DNA of 64,000 bases from Owenweeksia sp965229445 (GTDB lineage Bacteria; Bacteroidota; Bacteroidia; Flavobacteriales; Schleiferiaceae). Every line of letters starts with the position of its first letter. Position 1 is the first letter of the stretch. Shown here piece by piece: positions 42,716-52,601 of this stretch. The DNA is taken from positions 1,550,001-1,614,000 of the forward strand of contig OZ245876.1 in NCBI GenBank assembly GCA_965229445.1. Direction: 5' to 3'. A program made the position numbers and the translations under genes. The notes under the pieces were generated by a model. That model made no database searches and was not told the origin of the DNA. It saw only the letters and a list, made by a program, of their open reading frames with translations.

Positions 42716-43951
42716 CTATGCATAAGGCTCGCCATTAATCAGCACTTGCGCAATATGCTGGTGTCCAAAATTATACGGCAAAAAGGAATAAGAGTTCAGC
42801 GCTTTGGTGATCATCAGATTTGCCCGCTTCCCCTTTTCAATACTGCCTAGTTCATCGCTTAACTCCATGGCGGCAGCACCGTTTAAGGTGGAGGCGGTGA
42901 TACTCTCCTCGGGCGTCATCTGCATTTTGATGGAGCCCAAAGACATGATTAGGTTCATATTGCCGCATGGGGAGGAGCCGGGATTGTAATCGGTAGCGAG
43001 GGCTACGATGGCTCCAGCGTCGATAAGTTTTCTGGCCGGAGAAAATGGAATGCCTAAAAACAAGCTGCACCCAGGCAGCAAGGTGGCGATGGTTTCCGAT
43101 TTACTCAATGCAGCCACATCATCGCCGCTTACTAACTCTAAATGGTCAACTGACAATGCGTCATATGATGTTGCTAACGGTATGGAATCCAGAATATTAA
43201 ATTGATTAAGATGAAGTTTCGATTTAATCCCTAGCTCTTGTGATTTTTGCAGCTGTTTTTCCAAATCTCCCACATTAAAATAGCCTTCTTCACAGAACAT
43301 ATCGGCATAATCTGCTAAGCCCTCCTTGATTGCTTTGGGAAGCATTTCGTCAATTACAAGAGCTAAATAAGCCTGGCGATTTCCTTTGAATTCCGGAGGG
43401 ATGGCATGGGCTCCAAGAAAACTTGTCTTCACCGGGATGGGGAATTCTCTGCCTAAACGACGGGCCACCCGGAGCATTTTCATTTCACTTTCCGTACTCA
43501 GACCATAACCGCTCTTAATTTCTATGGCTCCTGTTCCCAGCTTAATCAATTCATGAAGTCTGGCTGCTGCGGCCTGATATAATTCCTCTTCACTGGTTTC
43601 TCTAAGCTTCAGGGCTGAGTTGATGATGCCTCCGCCTTGCGCTGCAATTTCTTCGTAGCTCATCCCCTTCAGGCGCATGGCAAACTCATCTTCACGGGTG
43701 CCGGCATACACCAGGTGGGTGTGACTATCAGCCCAGGTGGGTAATACCATGCCACCCTGCGCATCAATTAGGCTATCAGCAGTGGGGGGCGATTTTTTTT
43801 GCGTGTCATAATCCAGGATTCGGCCATTTTCAATGAATAGCCAGGCATCCTCAGTGGTCGGGAAATCAGACATTTCCTTGCCTCGCTTTAGTTTTCTGCC
43901 TTTATCCTCAATATGGAGGATTTTTGATATGTTCTTTACTAGTGTCTTCAC
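42716..43951 (-). CDS. hutI: Imidazolonepropionase
   Basis: A 411-residue amidohydrolase that opens 4-imidazolone-5-propanoate to N-formimino-L-glutamate, the third step of histidine breakdown. Metal ligands and core motifs: ADSHTHLVYAG, FAMRLKGMSYEEIAAQGGGI, AIEIKSGYGLSTESE, FLGAHAIPPEFKG, VDHLELVSGDD and ATDYNPGSSPCGNM. Full length. The other hut genes (hutH, hutU, hutG) are absent from the window, so it is encoded apart from them. It is divergent from aroC. Confidence 0.96.
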   Translation of the reverse strand: MKTLVKNISKILHIEDKGRKLKRGKEMSDFPTTEDAWLFIENGRILDYDTQKKSPPTADSLIDAQGGMVLPTWADSHTHLVYAGTREDEFAMRLKGMSYEEIAAQGGGIINSALKLRETSEEELYQAAAARLHELIKLGTGAIEIKSGYGLSTESEMKMLRVARRLGREFPIPVKTSFLGAHAIPPEFKGNRQAYLALVIDEMLPKAIKEGLADYADMFCEEGYFNVGDLEKQLQKSQELGIKSKLHLNQFNILDSIPLATSYDALSVDHLELVSGDDVAALSKSETIATLLPGCSLFLGIPFSPARKLIDAGAIVALATDYNPGSSPCGNMNLIMSLGSIKMQMTPEESITASTLNGAAAMELSDELGSIEKGKRANLMITKALNSYSFLPYNFGHQHIAQVLINGEPYA

Positions 43952-44022
43952 CTCGGCAAAATAAGGTATTATCGGCGTGGATTTTCATTGATTTATATAG
44001 AAGTGCTGTATAATCTTTTCAC

Positions 44023-44030
44023 TTTCTTTG
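44023..44030 (+). promoter_or_regulatory. Possible -7 box of aroC
   Basis: TTTCTTTG, one mismatch to TAnnTTTG, ends 5 nt before the aroC ATG at 44036. Confidence 0.4.
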
Positions 44031-44035
44031 TGTCC

Positions 44036-45100
44036 ATGTCGGGTAATAGAATCGGTCATTTCTTCAGCTTAAGCACCTTTGGGGAGTCGCATGGACCTGC
44101 CATTGGAGGGATCATTGAAGGTTGCCCCGCTGGTTTAAGTGTTAACCTTGAAAAAGTTCAGGATCAGCTAGATAGGAGGAGGCCTGGACAATCTAAAGTG
44201 ACCTCTCAGCGCAAAGAGTCGGACCAGGTAGAATTTCTTTCGGGAATTTTTGACGGCGTAACAACCGGAACCCCCATTGGATTCATAATACGCAACGAAG
44301 ATCAACGAAGCAGGGATTACGCTCATCTTGAAAATAGCTTTAGACCATCTCATGCAGATTTAACTTATCAGCAGAAATATGGCCACAGGGATTATCGTGG
44401 TGGAGGAAGGTCATCTGCACGTGAAACGGCCTGTAGAGTAGTTGCCGGCGCATTGGCATCCCAGTTCTTAAAGGATATAGAGGTAACTGCCTATGTTTCG
44501 GCCGTAGGTAATATTGAGCTCAACAAAGCTTACTCTGAGTTGCGCTTATCGGAAACTGAAAGCAACCTTGTCAGATGTCCTGATGCCAGTACAGCAGCAG
44601 CTATGCTGCAGAAAATTGAGGAAGTAAGAAAGTCTGGCGACTCCCTTGGAGGGGTGATTACATGCGTCATTAAATCGGTTCCGGCGGGTTGGGGAGAACC
44701 AGTGTTTGACAAACTTCATGCTGAGTTGGGGAAGGCTATGTTAAGCATCAATGCGGTTAAGGGAGTTGAGTTTGGTAGTGGTTTTGCTGCAGCGAAAATG
44801 ATGGGAAGTGAGCACAATGATGCATATAAAGATGGTGGCGGTACACAAACCAACCATTCGGGAGGCATTCAAGGTGGCATAAGCAATGGTGAGGATATCT
44901 ATTTTAGAGTGGCTTTTAAGCCGGTTGCTACCATCATGAAAGATCAAATCGGACTGGATAAAAGCGGTGCAGCAAAATTGGTGGAAGGTAAGGGCAGGCA
45001 TGATCCCTGTGTGGTGCCTCGTGCTGTACCTATTGTTGAAGCAATGTCATATATTATTCTGGCAAACAGTTATTTGGCATCTAGAGGGAATAGATTGTAA
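44036..45100 (+). CDS. aroC: Chorismate synthase
   Basis: A 354-residue FMN-dependent lyase that makes chorismate from 5-enolpyruvylshikimate-3-phosphate, the last shared step of aromatic amino acid synthesis. Signatures: GESHGPAIGGIIEGCPAG near the N-terminus, YRGGGRSSARETACRVVAGA, VKGVEFGSGFAAA and GRHDPCVVPRAVPIVEAM near the end. The frame is open to 43988, but the ATG at 44036 (MSGNRIGHFF) is the standard start. It precedes the symporter gene by 17 nt and may share its transcript. Confidence 0.97.
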   Translation: MSGNRIGHFFSLSTFGESHGPAIGGIIEGCPAGLSVNLEKVQDQLDRRRPGQSKVTSQRKESDQVEFLSGIFDGVTTGTPIGFIIRNEDQRSRDYAHLENSFRPSHADLTYQQKYGHRDYRGGGRSSARETACRVVAGALASQFLKDIEVTAYVSAVGNIELNKAYSELRLSETESNLVRCPDASTAAAMLQKIEEVRKSGDSLGGVITCVIKSVPAGWGEPVFDKLHAELGKAMLSINAVKGVEFGSGFAAAKMMGSEHNDAYKDGGGTQTNHSGGIQGGISNGEDIYFRVAFKPVATIMKDQIGLDKSGAAKLVEGKGRHDPCVVPRAVPIVEAMSYIILANSYLASRGNRL

Positions 45101-45117
45101 TATTAGAAAAGCATGCA

Positions 45118-46554
45118 ATGAAGATAGCATTACACTGGCGTATTTTAATAGGATTGTTCCTTGGTATTGTATGGGCTTTGCTGTCAGGAAAACTTGGTTG
45201 GAGTGAATTCACGGTTAATTGGATTGCTCCTTTTGGCACCTTGTTTATCAACCTCCTGAAATTGATTGCGGTTCCCCTGGTTTTGTTTTCAATTATTAGT
45301 GGCGTAGCGGGATTAGGGGATCCTGCCAGTCTCGGTAGAATGGGGCTTAAAACCCTTGGTTTTTATTTTCTTACCACTATTCTAGCTGTCGGTATAGGAC
45401 TGGCGCTGGTGAATACCATAAGTCCAGGTAAGTTAGTGGATGAAAATACCAGAACCGACAACAGAATCAGATATGAGATTTGGGCATCCGAGCAGGGATT
45501 GGAAATTAAAGATGGCGTTAGCTATTTGAAGGATCCGGAGTATTTGGAGCGCGCTCAGGAAATTAGCAATTACTCGGCCGAAGAATTGACAAACGGTGCG
45601 GTTGATGAGCGCATAGCAACCGCTCAGGAACAAAAGGAGGCGGGACCTTTACAGCCATTGGTAAATATCGTTCCTGACAACATCTTTAGCGCCCTTTCTG
45701 AAAATGGAAGAATGTTGCAAGTGATCTTTTTTGCCATCTTCTTTGGTATTAGCCTTCTCTTTATCCCCAGGGAAAAAGCTCAACCCATTATTTCCTTTAT
45801 GGATGGCACCATGGAAGTATTTCTAAAAATGGTAGATTTTGTCATGCAGGCCGCTCCGTTCTTTGTCTTTGCCTTGTTAGCAGGGGTGGTAAGTCAAATG
45901 GCCGGAGATGACTTTGGGATGGTGCTGGAAATCTTTAAAGGCCTCAGCTGGTACACTTTAACCGTATTCCTGGGTTTACTTCTCATGGTGGCCGTCATCT
46001 ACCCACTAATTATGAAACTGGTGGTAAGGGTGATCAGCTATTCCGGGTTTTTCAGAGGCATTGGCCCTGCCCAAACCCTGGCATTTTCCACCAGTTCTAG
46101 CGCTGCAACCCTGCCGGTTACTATGGAATGTACCGAAGATAACCTTGGCGTGGATAAGAAGATAACCAGTTTTGTCCTTCCCATTGGCGCTACCGTGAAT
46201 ATGGATGGAACCAGTCTATACCAGGCCATAGTTGTGGTCTTTTTGGCCCAATTGCATATGATAGACCTCACTATGGGGCAACAGCTGGTGATTGTGCTGA
46301 CGGCCTCATTAGCATCCATTGGTTCCGCGGCCGTTCCCAGCGGAGGTTTGGTGATGTTAATTATTGTACTTCAATCTGTAGGACTGAATCCTGCGTGGAT
46401 TGGCATAATTCTTCCTGTAGACCGCATACTGGATATGTGCAGAACGGTGGTAAATGTAACCGGTGATGCTACCGTATCTACCATTATTGCGAAATCCGAA
46501 GGAATGTTGCGCTACGATGAAATGCGCACTACCGATCGAACGTTTGAACCCTGA
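45118..46554 (+). CDS. Dicarboxylate/amino acid:cation symporter (DAACS)
   Basis: A 478-residue secondary transporter of the GltP/DctA family with eight helices and two re-entrant loops. The serine-rich loop is FSTSSSAATLPVTMECT, the sodium/substrate helix carries ATVNMDGTSLYQ, and the last helices show SAAVPSGGLVML with DRILDMCRTVVNVTGDA. About 75 hydrophilic residues (roughly 105-180, ENTRTDNRIRYEIWASEQG onward) are inserted between early helices, longer than in E. coli GltP. Likely substrates are glutamate, aspartate or C4-dicarboxylates with sodium or proton. It lies between aroC and the AsmA-like gene with short gaps. Confidence 0.94.
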   Translation: MKIALHWRILIGLFLGIVWALLSGKLGWSEFTVNWIAPFGTLFINLLKLIAVPLVLFSIISGVAGLGDPASLGRMGLKTLGFYFLTTILAVGIGLALVNTISPGKLVDENTRTDNRIRYEIWASEQGLEIKDGVSYLKDPEYLERAQEISNYSAEELTNGAVDERIATAQEQKEAGPLQPLVNIVPDNIFSALSENGRMLQVIFFAIFFGISLLFIPREKAQPIISFMDGTMEVFLKMVDFVMQAAPFFVFALLAGVVSQMAGDDFGMVLEIFKGLSWYTLTVFLGLLLMVAVIYPLIMKLVVRVISYSGFFRGIGPAQTLAFSTSSSAATLPVTMECTEDNLGVDKKITSFVLPIGATVNMDGTSLYQAIVVVFLAQLHMIDLTMGQQLVIVLTASLASIGSAAVPSGGLVMLIIVLQSVGLNPAWIGIILPVDRILDMCRTVVNVTGDATVSTIIAKSEGMLRYDEMRTTDRTFEP

Positions 46555-46571
46555 GAAAGCTTAAACCAATT

Positions 46572-49379
46572 ATGAAACGACTACTAAGGGTAATAGGGAT
46601 ACTGTTGCTGATTACCGTATCCGCTATGCTTCTGCTTCCCATTATTTTTAAGGATGAAATTATAGATCGCGCCAAGATTGAACTCAACAACAATCTGTAT
46701 GCAAAGCTTGAGTTTTCGGATATTAATCTGAGTCTATTTAAAAGCTTTCCTGATTTTACGCTCAGCATCCATGACATCACCGTGGATGGAATTGAGGAAT
46801 TTGAAGATATACGCCTGGCGGAAATCGGTGAATTCAGACTAGACCTGGACTTGATGAGTGTGTTGTCTGGTAATGAGATAAAAATTGAAAAGGTGGCTGT
46901 TTCCGATGCCGATCTGTATTTACTTGTTAATCAGCAGGGAGTCAGTAATTATAATATTATTAAGTCTAGTGAAGAAAGTGAGGGTAGTGCTGCCACTGAT
47001 GAATCAGCCAGCTTTAGTTTAAAGTTAAAGAATTATCAGTTTAATGATCTCAATCTGTTGTATAAGGATCAAGAGGGCGACATCCTGGTGGAACTTAAGC
47101 ATCTGTATCACGAAGGAAAAGGTGATTTTACCGAGAACATGGTAAACCTCGTGACCACTACCAGGCTAAAATCTTTGAATGTGTCTTATGAAGGCGTGAA
47201 GTATATGTCTTCCGTGGAAGCAGAAATGGAAGCTGATTTCATGTATGATCAGAACAGCCTCGCTTTAACTTTTGGAGACAATTTACTAATTCTTAATGAT
47301 TTACCCTTGGAGTTTACGGGCGCCGTGTCACTTCCGGAAGACAAGATTGTTATGGATTTATCATTTCACAGTCCATCAGAAGATATTTCCAAAATACTTT
47401 CCCTTATTCCTGCTATTTATGCTCAGGGAATCGATGATCTAGAATCATCTGGTAGCTTTAAGTTTTCAGGTTTTGCCAAGGGAGAGTATGATTATGAAGA
47501 TCATTATCCCGCTTATGATTTTGATCTGCTGCTACAGAACGGGTCCTTCAAGTATCCTGATCTACCGGCGTCTGTAGATGGAATAAACATCACAGCCAGA
47601 TTATTCAATACATCCTCAAAGCTTGAAGGCTTAGAAATAGCAATTCCGGAAGCCAGGGCGAATATCGCTGGGAATCCTATTGAAGCAAAACTGGAACTTT
47701 CCAACTCCATGACCAACCCTACTTTTGACTTTGCCTTAAAGGCTGATTTCGACATGGTCAGCCTTACCAGAGTTGTTTCTATGCCCGGTTATAATTTAGG
47801 AGGCAAAATGGCAGCAGATATGAAGATGGCAGCTGATTTGGAGGCTGTAGAGCAGGAACGATATGGAGATATAGCGGCAGAAGGTTTTGTGAATATCGAC
47901 GGGCTTAGGGTGGCCGGCGACAGCATGCCACAGCCCTTGATAGTAGATAAGGCCATGATTGAATTAAGACCTCAGTATATTGATATTCAAGAATTTACAA
48001 CTGTTCTTGGGAGTTCAGACTTTAGGTTAAGCGGAAGGCTGGATAACATTTTGGCTTATCTGATAAAGGATGAAACACTCATAGGTAGTTTCGATTTGAG
48101 CTCGGATATGATTAACCTCAATGAATTGTCGACCTCGGAAGAGGAGGAAAACCTCAGTGATGGGAATAATGATTCAGACACGGCCATCGGCGTGGTTCGA
48201 CTGCCGCAGAACATTAACTTTTCTTTAAACACTTCTGTAAGGCAACTGGTTTATGACAATTTGATGATAACGGATGTCCTGGGAAGGGTAAGTATCACTA
48301 AGGGTATTGCCAGGCTTACGCAATTAGATATGCGCTTACTGGGTGGTAAGCTAAGAGCCAGTGGCTTGTACAACAGCAAAGTGGATTTACCCCTGGTTGA
48401 CATGAGTTTTGACATGAGGGATTTTGATATTCGAGAAAGCTATCAAAAGTTGGGAAGCATTCGGGAATTGGCTCCAATTATGAAGAATTCTACCGGAAAA
48501 TTCAGCACCAATGTCAATTTTCGAGCGAATTTAGAGAGGGATATGTCGCCCAACCTGGAATCCATAAATGCCAGTGGAGCCCTAAGCACACAGGGTGTAA
48601 GTACCAGTCCGAAAGTTTTACAAAAACTAAGCGACATCGTAAAAAGCCCTAAGCTTTCGGTATTGCCTATAGAGGATGTGAGGATAAATTATCGCATCGA
48701 GAATGGAAGAATTGAGACGGATCCTTTCACCTTAACTTCTGGTAGTTTTAAAAGTGTGGTATCAGGTAGCATGGGACTTGATAAGAGCTTGGATTACACC
48801 ATGGATGTTAGTCTACCCTTAAAGGATATTGGTGCTGCAAATTTATTGAGCCAATTGGGTTCAGATCCTAACCAAAAGATCGACCTCAAGGTATTGATAG
48901 GGGGTACCTCTTCAAATCCAACCCTTAGTACTTCACTTAAAGACCTGGGCAGTTCTATTATTGATGAGGCGGTGAATGAGGTGACCAAAAAAGTAGAGGA
49001 GGTGGTTGATGATGCTAAAGACCAGGTCAATGCCAAAGCGGCTGAGCTGGTATCCGAGGCGGAGAAAAAGGGAGATGAGTTGATTGCTGAGGCTCAGAGG
49101 CAAGGTGATGCCTTGGTGTCGGAGGCGGAGAATCAGGCCGCAAAACTAAGATCGGAAGCGAACAAACAAGCGAGAAAGCTAGAAGATGAGGCCAAGGGTA
49201 ATTTCCTGGCAGAGAAAGCGGCTAAAGTAGCGGCGGATAAAATTAGGGATGAAGCTGATAAAAAGGCTACTCAATTAGTAGAGGAAGCTAGAAAGCAGGC
49301 CAATAAATTAGTTGAACAGGCCAGACAGCAAAAGGTAAAATTGGTAGAGGAGGCGCAGGAAAAGGCAAGGATTCAATGA
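46572..49379 (+). CDS. AsmA-like protein with C-terminal coiled-coil tail
   Basis: A 935-residue envelope protein. One N-terminal membrane helix (about 5-27) is followed by a long periplasmic beta-rich region of AsmA type: KLEFSDINLSLFKSFPDF near the start, and an AsmA C-terminal domain around 560-780 (DMRLLGGKLRASGLYNSK, GSFKSVVSGSMGLDKSLDY). AsmA-family proteins bridge the membranes and are implicated in lipid transfer. From about 796 to the end the chain is a charged alanine-rich coiled coil with repeated EAEKKGDEL and EARKQANKL type units, an unusual extension. It is 17 nt from the symporter gene and overlaps the OmpA gene by 4 nt (ATGA). Confidence 0.88.
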   Translation: MKRLLRVIGILLLITVSAMLLLPIIFKDEIIDRAKIELNNNLYAKLEFSDINLSLFKSFPDFTLSIHDITVDGIEEFEDIRLAEIGEFRLDLDLMSVLSGNEIKIEKVAVSDADLYLLVNQQGVSNYNIIKSSEESEGSAATDESASFSLKLKNYQFNDLNLLYKDQEGDILVELKHLYHEGKGDFTENMVNLVTTTRLKSLNVSYEGVKYMSSVEAEMEADFMYDQNSLALTFGDNLLILNDLPLEFTGAVSLPEDKIVMDLSFHSPSEDISKILSLIPAIYAQGIDDLESSGSFKFSGFAKGEYDYEDHYPAYDFDLLLQNGSFKYPDLPASVDGINITARLFNTSSKLEGLEIAIPEARANIAGNPIEAKLELSNSMTNPTFDFALKADFDMVSLTRVVSMPGYNLGGKMAADMKMAADLEAVEQERYGDIAAEGFVNIDGLRVAGDSMPQPLIVDKAMIELRPQYIDIQEFTTVLGSSDFRLSGRLDNILAYLIKDETLIGSFDLSSDMINLNELSTSEEEENLSDGNNDSDTAIGVVRLPQNINFSLNTSVRQLVYDNLMITDVLGRVSITKGIARLTQLDMRLLGGKLRASGLYNSKVDLPLVDMSFDMRDFDIRESYQKLGSIRELAPIMKNSTGKFSTNVNFRANLERDMSPNLESINASGALSTQGVSTSPKVLQKLSDIVKSPKLSVLPIEDVRINYRIENGRIETDPFTLTSGSFKSVVSGSMGLDKSLDYTMDVSLPLKDIGAANLLSQLGSDPNQKIDLKVLIGGTSSNPTLSTSLKDLGSSIIDEAVNEVTKKVEEVVDDAKDQVNAKAAELVSEAEKKGDELIAEAQRQGDALVSEAENQAAKLRSEANKQARKLEDEAKGNFLAEKAAKVAADKIRDEADKKATQLVEEARKQANKLVEQARQQKVKLVEEAQEKARIQ

Positions 49380-51349
49380 GAAGTTATACAAATCGCGTCA
49401 GGATAATAGGTACGATCGTACTTTTTTGCACGGTATATTTTATACGTGCTCAGCCTGAACTTGGTTCCTGTGATCAGGAGGTAGAGGAGTTGGCTAAAGA
49501 GCAGATTCCTAAAGCATTAAAGCACTGGCGGGCCAAAAATTACCGTGAGGCGGAACGATACCTGAGAAAGGCGGTAATGATTGATGAGACCTATGCCGAT
49601 GGTTTGTTTTTGCTGGGCGATTTATACGTAAAGATGATGCGCTTGCCTCAGGCGGAAGCCTTGTGGACCCGACTTTTAAAAGAGTGTCCCAATTACAATT
49701 CTGAGGTGAAATACTATCTCGGTTCTATCCTGTTGGAGAATGAAAAGTATGAACGAGCGATACACCTGTTTGAAGACTTTCTCGATGATCGGGATCGGGA
49801 CTATGGCTATGATCGCGAAGTAAAGGATGCTCTGGCCGAAGCCAGGTTAAAGCAAGAATTATATGCGAAGCCTATAGATTTTAAGCCCAGATCGGTGAGA
49901 AAGGTAAGTACCATTAGTGATGAGTACCTGGTTAGTATTTCTCCGGATCAGCAAAGCTTTTATTTCACGCGCCGGAGTAAAAAAGTGAACCGACGTGATG
50001 GACCAGCAGCGAGTACCCGATTGGTAGAAGAGTTTAGTATGGCAGAAAGGACTGAATCTGGGGATTTTACCATGGGCGATCCGATGCCATCCCCGTTTAA
50101 TCAAAGTTACAACGAAGGGGGTCCCAGCATTACGGCCGACAATACCGAGTTGTACTTTACTGTTTGTGAGGACCTTAATGGATACAAGAACTGTGATATT
50201 TTTTGGTCGGAGGTTGATGCTTATGGATATTGGTCTACGCCCAGAAGTGTTGGAGATCATATCAATCTAAGAGACGCCTGGGAGAGTCAGGCCAGTGTTT
50301 CAGCGAACGGAGACAAGCTTTTTTTTACCAGCAACAGGAAAGGAGGACAGGGTGGTCTGGATATTTATGTTTGCACACGATTGGAGGATGGCAGTTGGAG
50401 TGCCCCGCAAAACCTCGGTAAGACCATCAACTCCAAGGGAAATGAAAAGTCACCGTTCATTCACAGTGATAGCAGGACGCTTTATTTCACTTCTGACGGT
50501 CACCAGGGTCTGGGTGGATTTGACATATTTTATTCTCAAATGGCAAGTGATACCCTTTGGCAAAAGCCCTTAAACATTGGGTATCCCATTAATACTGAAA
50601 ATGATGATTTGGGATTAGTGGTAAGCTTAGATGGAAAAACGGCCTTTTTTGCTTCCAACAAACTCAGTCAGGGTTCGGGCTGGGATATCTTCAGCTTTGA
50701 GATGCCCGAGTACGCTCGTCCCGAAGAAGTGATTCTGGTTAGCGGTACCCTTAAGGATGATCCTGAAGAAGATTTAAAAACCACCTCCTTGGAGATTAAG
50801 AATTTGAAAACGAAAGAGATAACCAAGATTAATGTGGATAAGGAGACGGGAAATTATGCCAGAGTTATACAGGCCAAACCAGATGAAGATTTAATCATAT
50901 CGGTGCGAAAGAAGGGTCTGGCATTTAGTTCGAGTTATATAAAACCTGAATCTCCCGGTGCAGTGATTGAAACTAAATTAGAGGCGGTTGAATTAGAGCT
51001 TGGTAGAGAGTACAAATTGAATGATATAAATTTTGGTACGAATTCCTATCGTTTGGATGAAGTGTCGCGCAATGTGATTGAAGAGTTTATTTTATATCTA
51101 AAGGATAATCCCGGTTTAAAAGCGGATATACAGGGTCACACGGATAATGTCGGTGATGATCAGGACAATCTGGTTTTATCGAGAAATCGGGCTAAAACCG
51201 TTTATGATTATGTTATCGCCAGGGGAATTAGCAGTTCCCGGCTTTCGCACCATGGTTATGGAGAATCCCGACCAATCGAAGACAATGCTACCGAGCAGGG
51301 CAGGGCCCGGAACAGAAGAACCGTGTTTGTAATCACTTCGAAGTTGTAA
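49376..51349 (+). CDS. OmpA family protein with TPR and PD40 domains
   Basis: A 657-residue exported outer-membrane-associated protein. Signal peptide to about residue 25 (VYFIRAQ); TPR-like helical repeats (about 40-150); a PD40 beta-propeller (about 180-440) with repeats such as GPSITADNTELYFTV and LYFTSDGHQGLGGFDIFYS; a small beta-sandwich domain (about 450-525); and a C-terminal OmpA peptidoglycan-binding domain (about 545-655) with IQGHTDNVGDDQDN and LSRNRAKTVYDYV. This four-part layout is common in Bacteroidota. It is coupled to the AsmA-like gene and ends at a bidirectional terminator. Confidence 0.94.
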   Translation: MRSYTNRVRIIGTIVLFCTVYFIRAQPELGSCDQEVEELAKEQIPKALKHWRAKNYREAERYLRKAVMIDETYADGLFLLGDLYVKMMRLPQAEALWTRLLKECPNYNSEVKYYLGSILLENEKYERAIHLFEDFLDDRDRDYGYDREVKDALAEARLKQELYAKPIDFKPRSVRKVSTISDEYLVSISPDQQSFYFTRRSKKVNRRDGPAASTRLVEEFSMAERTESGDFTMGDPMPSPFNQSYNEGGPSITADNTELYFTVCEDLNGYKNCDIFWSEVDAYGYWSTPRSVGDHINLRDAWESQASVSANGDKLFFTSNRKGGQGGLDIYVCTRLEDGSWSAPQNLGKTINSKGNEKSPFIHSDSRTLYFTSDGHQGLGGFDIFYSQMASDTLWQKPLNIGYPINTENDDLGLVVSLDGKTAFFASNKLSQGSGWDIFSFEMPEYARPEEVILVSGTLKDDPEEDLKTTSLEIKNLKTKEITKINVDKETGNYARVIQAKPDEDLIISVRKKGLAFSSSYIKPESPGAVIETKLEAVELELGREYKLNDINFGTNSYRLDEVSRNVIEEFILYLKDNPGLKADIQGHTDNVGDDQDNLVLSRNRAKTVYDYVIARGISSSRLSHHGYGESRPIEDNATEQGRARNRRTVFVITSKL

Positions 51350-51380
51350 ACTTCACCTCTAGCTAAGAAGAAAGGGCATA

Positions 51381-51416
51381 AAAAAAGCCGTCACGCTCAG
51401 TGCGTGACGGCCTTTT
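51381..51416. terminator. Bidirectional intrinsic terminator
   Basis: Ten-base arms (GCCGTCACGC and GCGTGACGGC) around the loop TCAGT, with an A-run before and a T-run after, between the convergent OmpA and rplS genes. Ends transcripts from both sides. Confidence 0.95.
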
Positions 51417-51432
51417 AACTTTACAGAAGTGA

Positions 51433-51780
51433 TTAACTTCTTTTTTCTTTAATTCTGGCCGCCTTACCTCTGCGTTCTCTTTGGTAGAAAATACGTGCAC
51501 GGCGCACCGAACCGGTTTTGTTAATCTCGATCTTCTCTATGGAAGGTAGATTTACTGGAAATATTCTTTCCACGCCGATGTCGCCAGACATTTTGCGGAT
51601 GGTAAAGGTTTCGGTTGCTCCAGATCCACGACGTTGTAAAACAACACCACGGAAAAACTGGGTCCGTTCCTTATTCCCTTCCTTAATTTTGTAATAAACG
51701 GTAATAGTATCTCCCGCTGAAAATTTAGGGAGATCCTTTCTTTCGATGTACTCGTCTTGTACGAATTTTACCAGATCCAT
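51433..51780 (-). CDS. rplS: 50S ribosomal protein L19
   Basis: A 115-residue ribosomal protein located at the 30S-50S interface. Family stretches: FSAGDTITVYYKIKEGNKER, FFRGVVLQRRGSGATETFTI and GVERIFPVNLPSIEKIEI, ending in the basic tail RRGKAARIKEKRS. Length is normal. It follows trmD on the same strand after 139 nt, keeping the conserved trmD-rplS order, but rpsP and rimM are absent. A TAGTTTAG box 4 nt before the ATG suggests a separate promoter. A bidirectional terminator lies just downstream. Confidence 0.98.
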   Translation of the reverse strand: MDLVKFVQDEYIERKDLPKFSAGDTITVYYKIKEGNKERTQFFRGVVLQRRGSGATETFTIRKMSGDIGVERIFPVNLPSIEKIEINKTGSVRRARIFYQRERRGKAARIKEKRS

Positions 51781-51784
51781 TGCT

Positions 51785-51792
51785 CTAAACTA
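51785..51792 (-). promoter_or_regulatory. Possible -7 box of rplS
   Basis: On the minus strand TAGTTTAG, one mismatch to TAnnTTTG, ends 4 nt before the rplS ATG. Confidence 0.35.
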
Positions 51793-51919
51793 CTTTGATA
51801 GTTTCTGACGACCAACATTCACAACTTTTGCCAGAGGTTGATAATCAGTTGTTTATCCATAATTATATCTTGTAGATAAACGGAGCGCAATATTACAATA
51901 ATTTGATCTTAAAGTGAAA

Positions 51920-52597
51920 CTAATCCTTCAATAAATCCGGTCGTCGACTAGCGGTACGTTCCATAGCTTGCTCATGTCTCCATTCCTCAATTTTGGGGAA
52001 GTTACCCGATAGGAGAAGGTCAGGAACCTTCAGTCCCCTAAAATCCGAGGGTCTGGTATATACCGGAGGCGCTAATAGCCCATCCTGAAAGGAATCGGTA
52101 AGGGCGGATGATTCGTCATTTAATACGCCTGGTATTAATCTAATAATGGCATCACTCATAACCGCTGCTCCCAATTCTCCACCACTCATCACAAAATCGC
52201 CAATAGATACCTCCTTTGTGATTAATTCATCGCGGACACGCTGATCAATACCTTTATAATGACCACATAGAATGATCAAGTTTTGTTTTAGCGAAAGGCT
52301 ATTAGCCATAGCTTGATTAAACACTTCACCATCTGGGGTCATATAGATAATTTCGTCATAATTTCTTTCCTGGCTAAGGTCTTCAATGATGTTAAAAATA
52401 GGCTCACACATCATGACTAAGCCAGCGCCTCCACCAAACTGGTAATCATCTAGTTGCTTGTGTTTTCCCAGTCCGTAGGGTCGCAAGTCTTGAAGGTGAA
52501 CTTCTGCGAGACCTTTCTTTTGAGCTCGCAGCATAATAGAATCATTAAAGGGACTTTGCAGCAAGGAGGGGAGGAGGGTGATAATATCTATCCGCAT
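51920..52597 (-). CDS. trmD: tRNA (guanine37-N1)-methyltransferase
   Basis: A 225-residue SPOUT-fold enzyme that methylates G37 next to the anticodon, preventing frameshifts. Signatures: MRIDIITLLPSLLQSPFNDS at the N-terminus, DYQFGGGAGLVM, LCGHYKGIDQRVRDEL and GDFVMSGGELGAAVMSDAI in the trefoil-knot SAM site, and the late VPDLLLSGNFPKIEEWR. Full length. A TAAATTTG box ends 4 nt before the ATG. rplS follows downstream. The paired repeat E lies upstream of the promoter. Confidence 0.98.
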   Translation of the reverse strand: MRIDIITLLPSLLQSPFNDSIMLRAQKKGLAEVHLQDLRPYGLGKHKQLDDYQFGGGAGLVMMCEPIFNIIEDLSQERNYDEIIYMTPDGEVFNQAMANSLSLKQNLIILCGHYKGIDQRVRDELITKEVSIGDFVMSGGELGAAVMSDAIIRLIPGVLNDESSALTDSFQDGLLAPPVYTRPSDFRGLKVPDLLLSGNFPKIEEWRHEQAMERTASRRPDLLKD

Positions 52598-52601
52598 GCT
52601 G

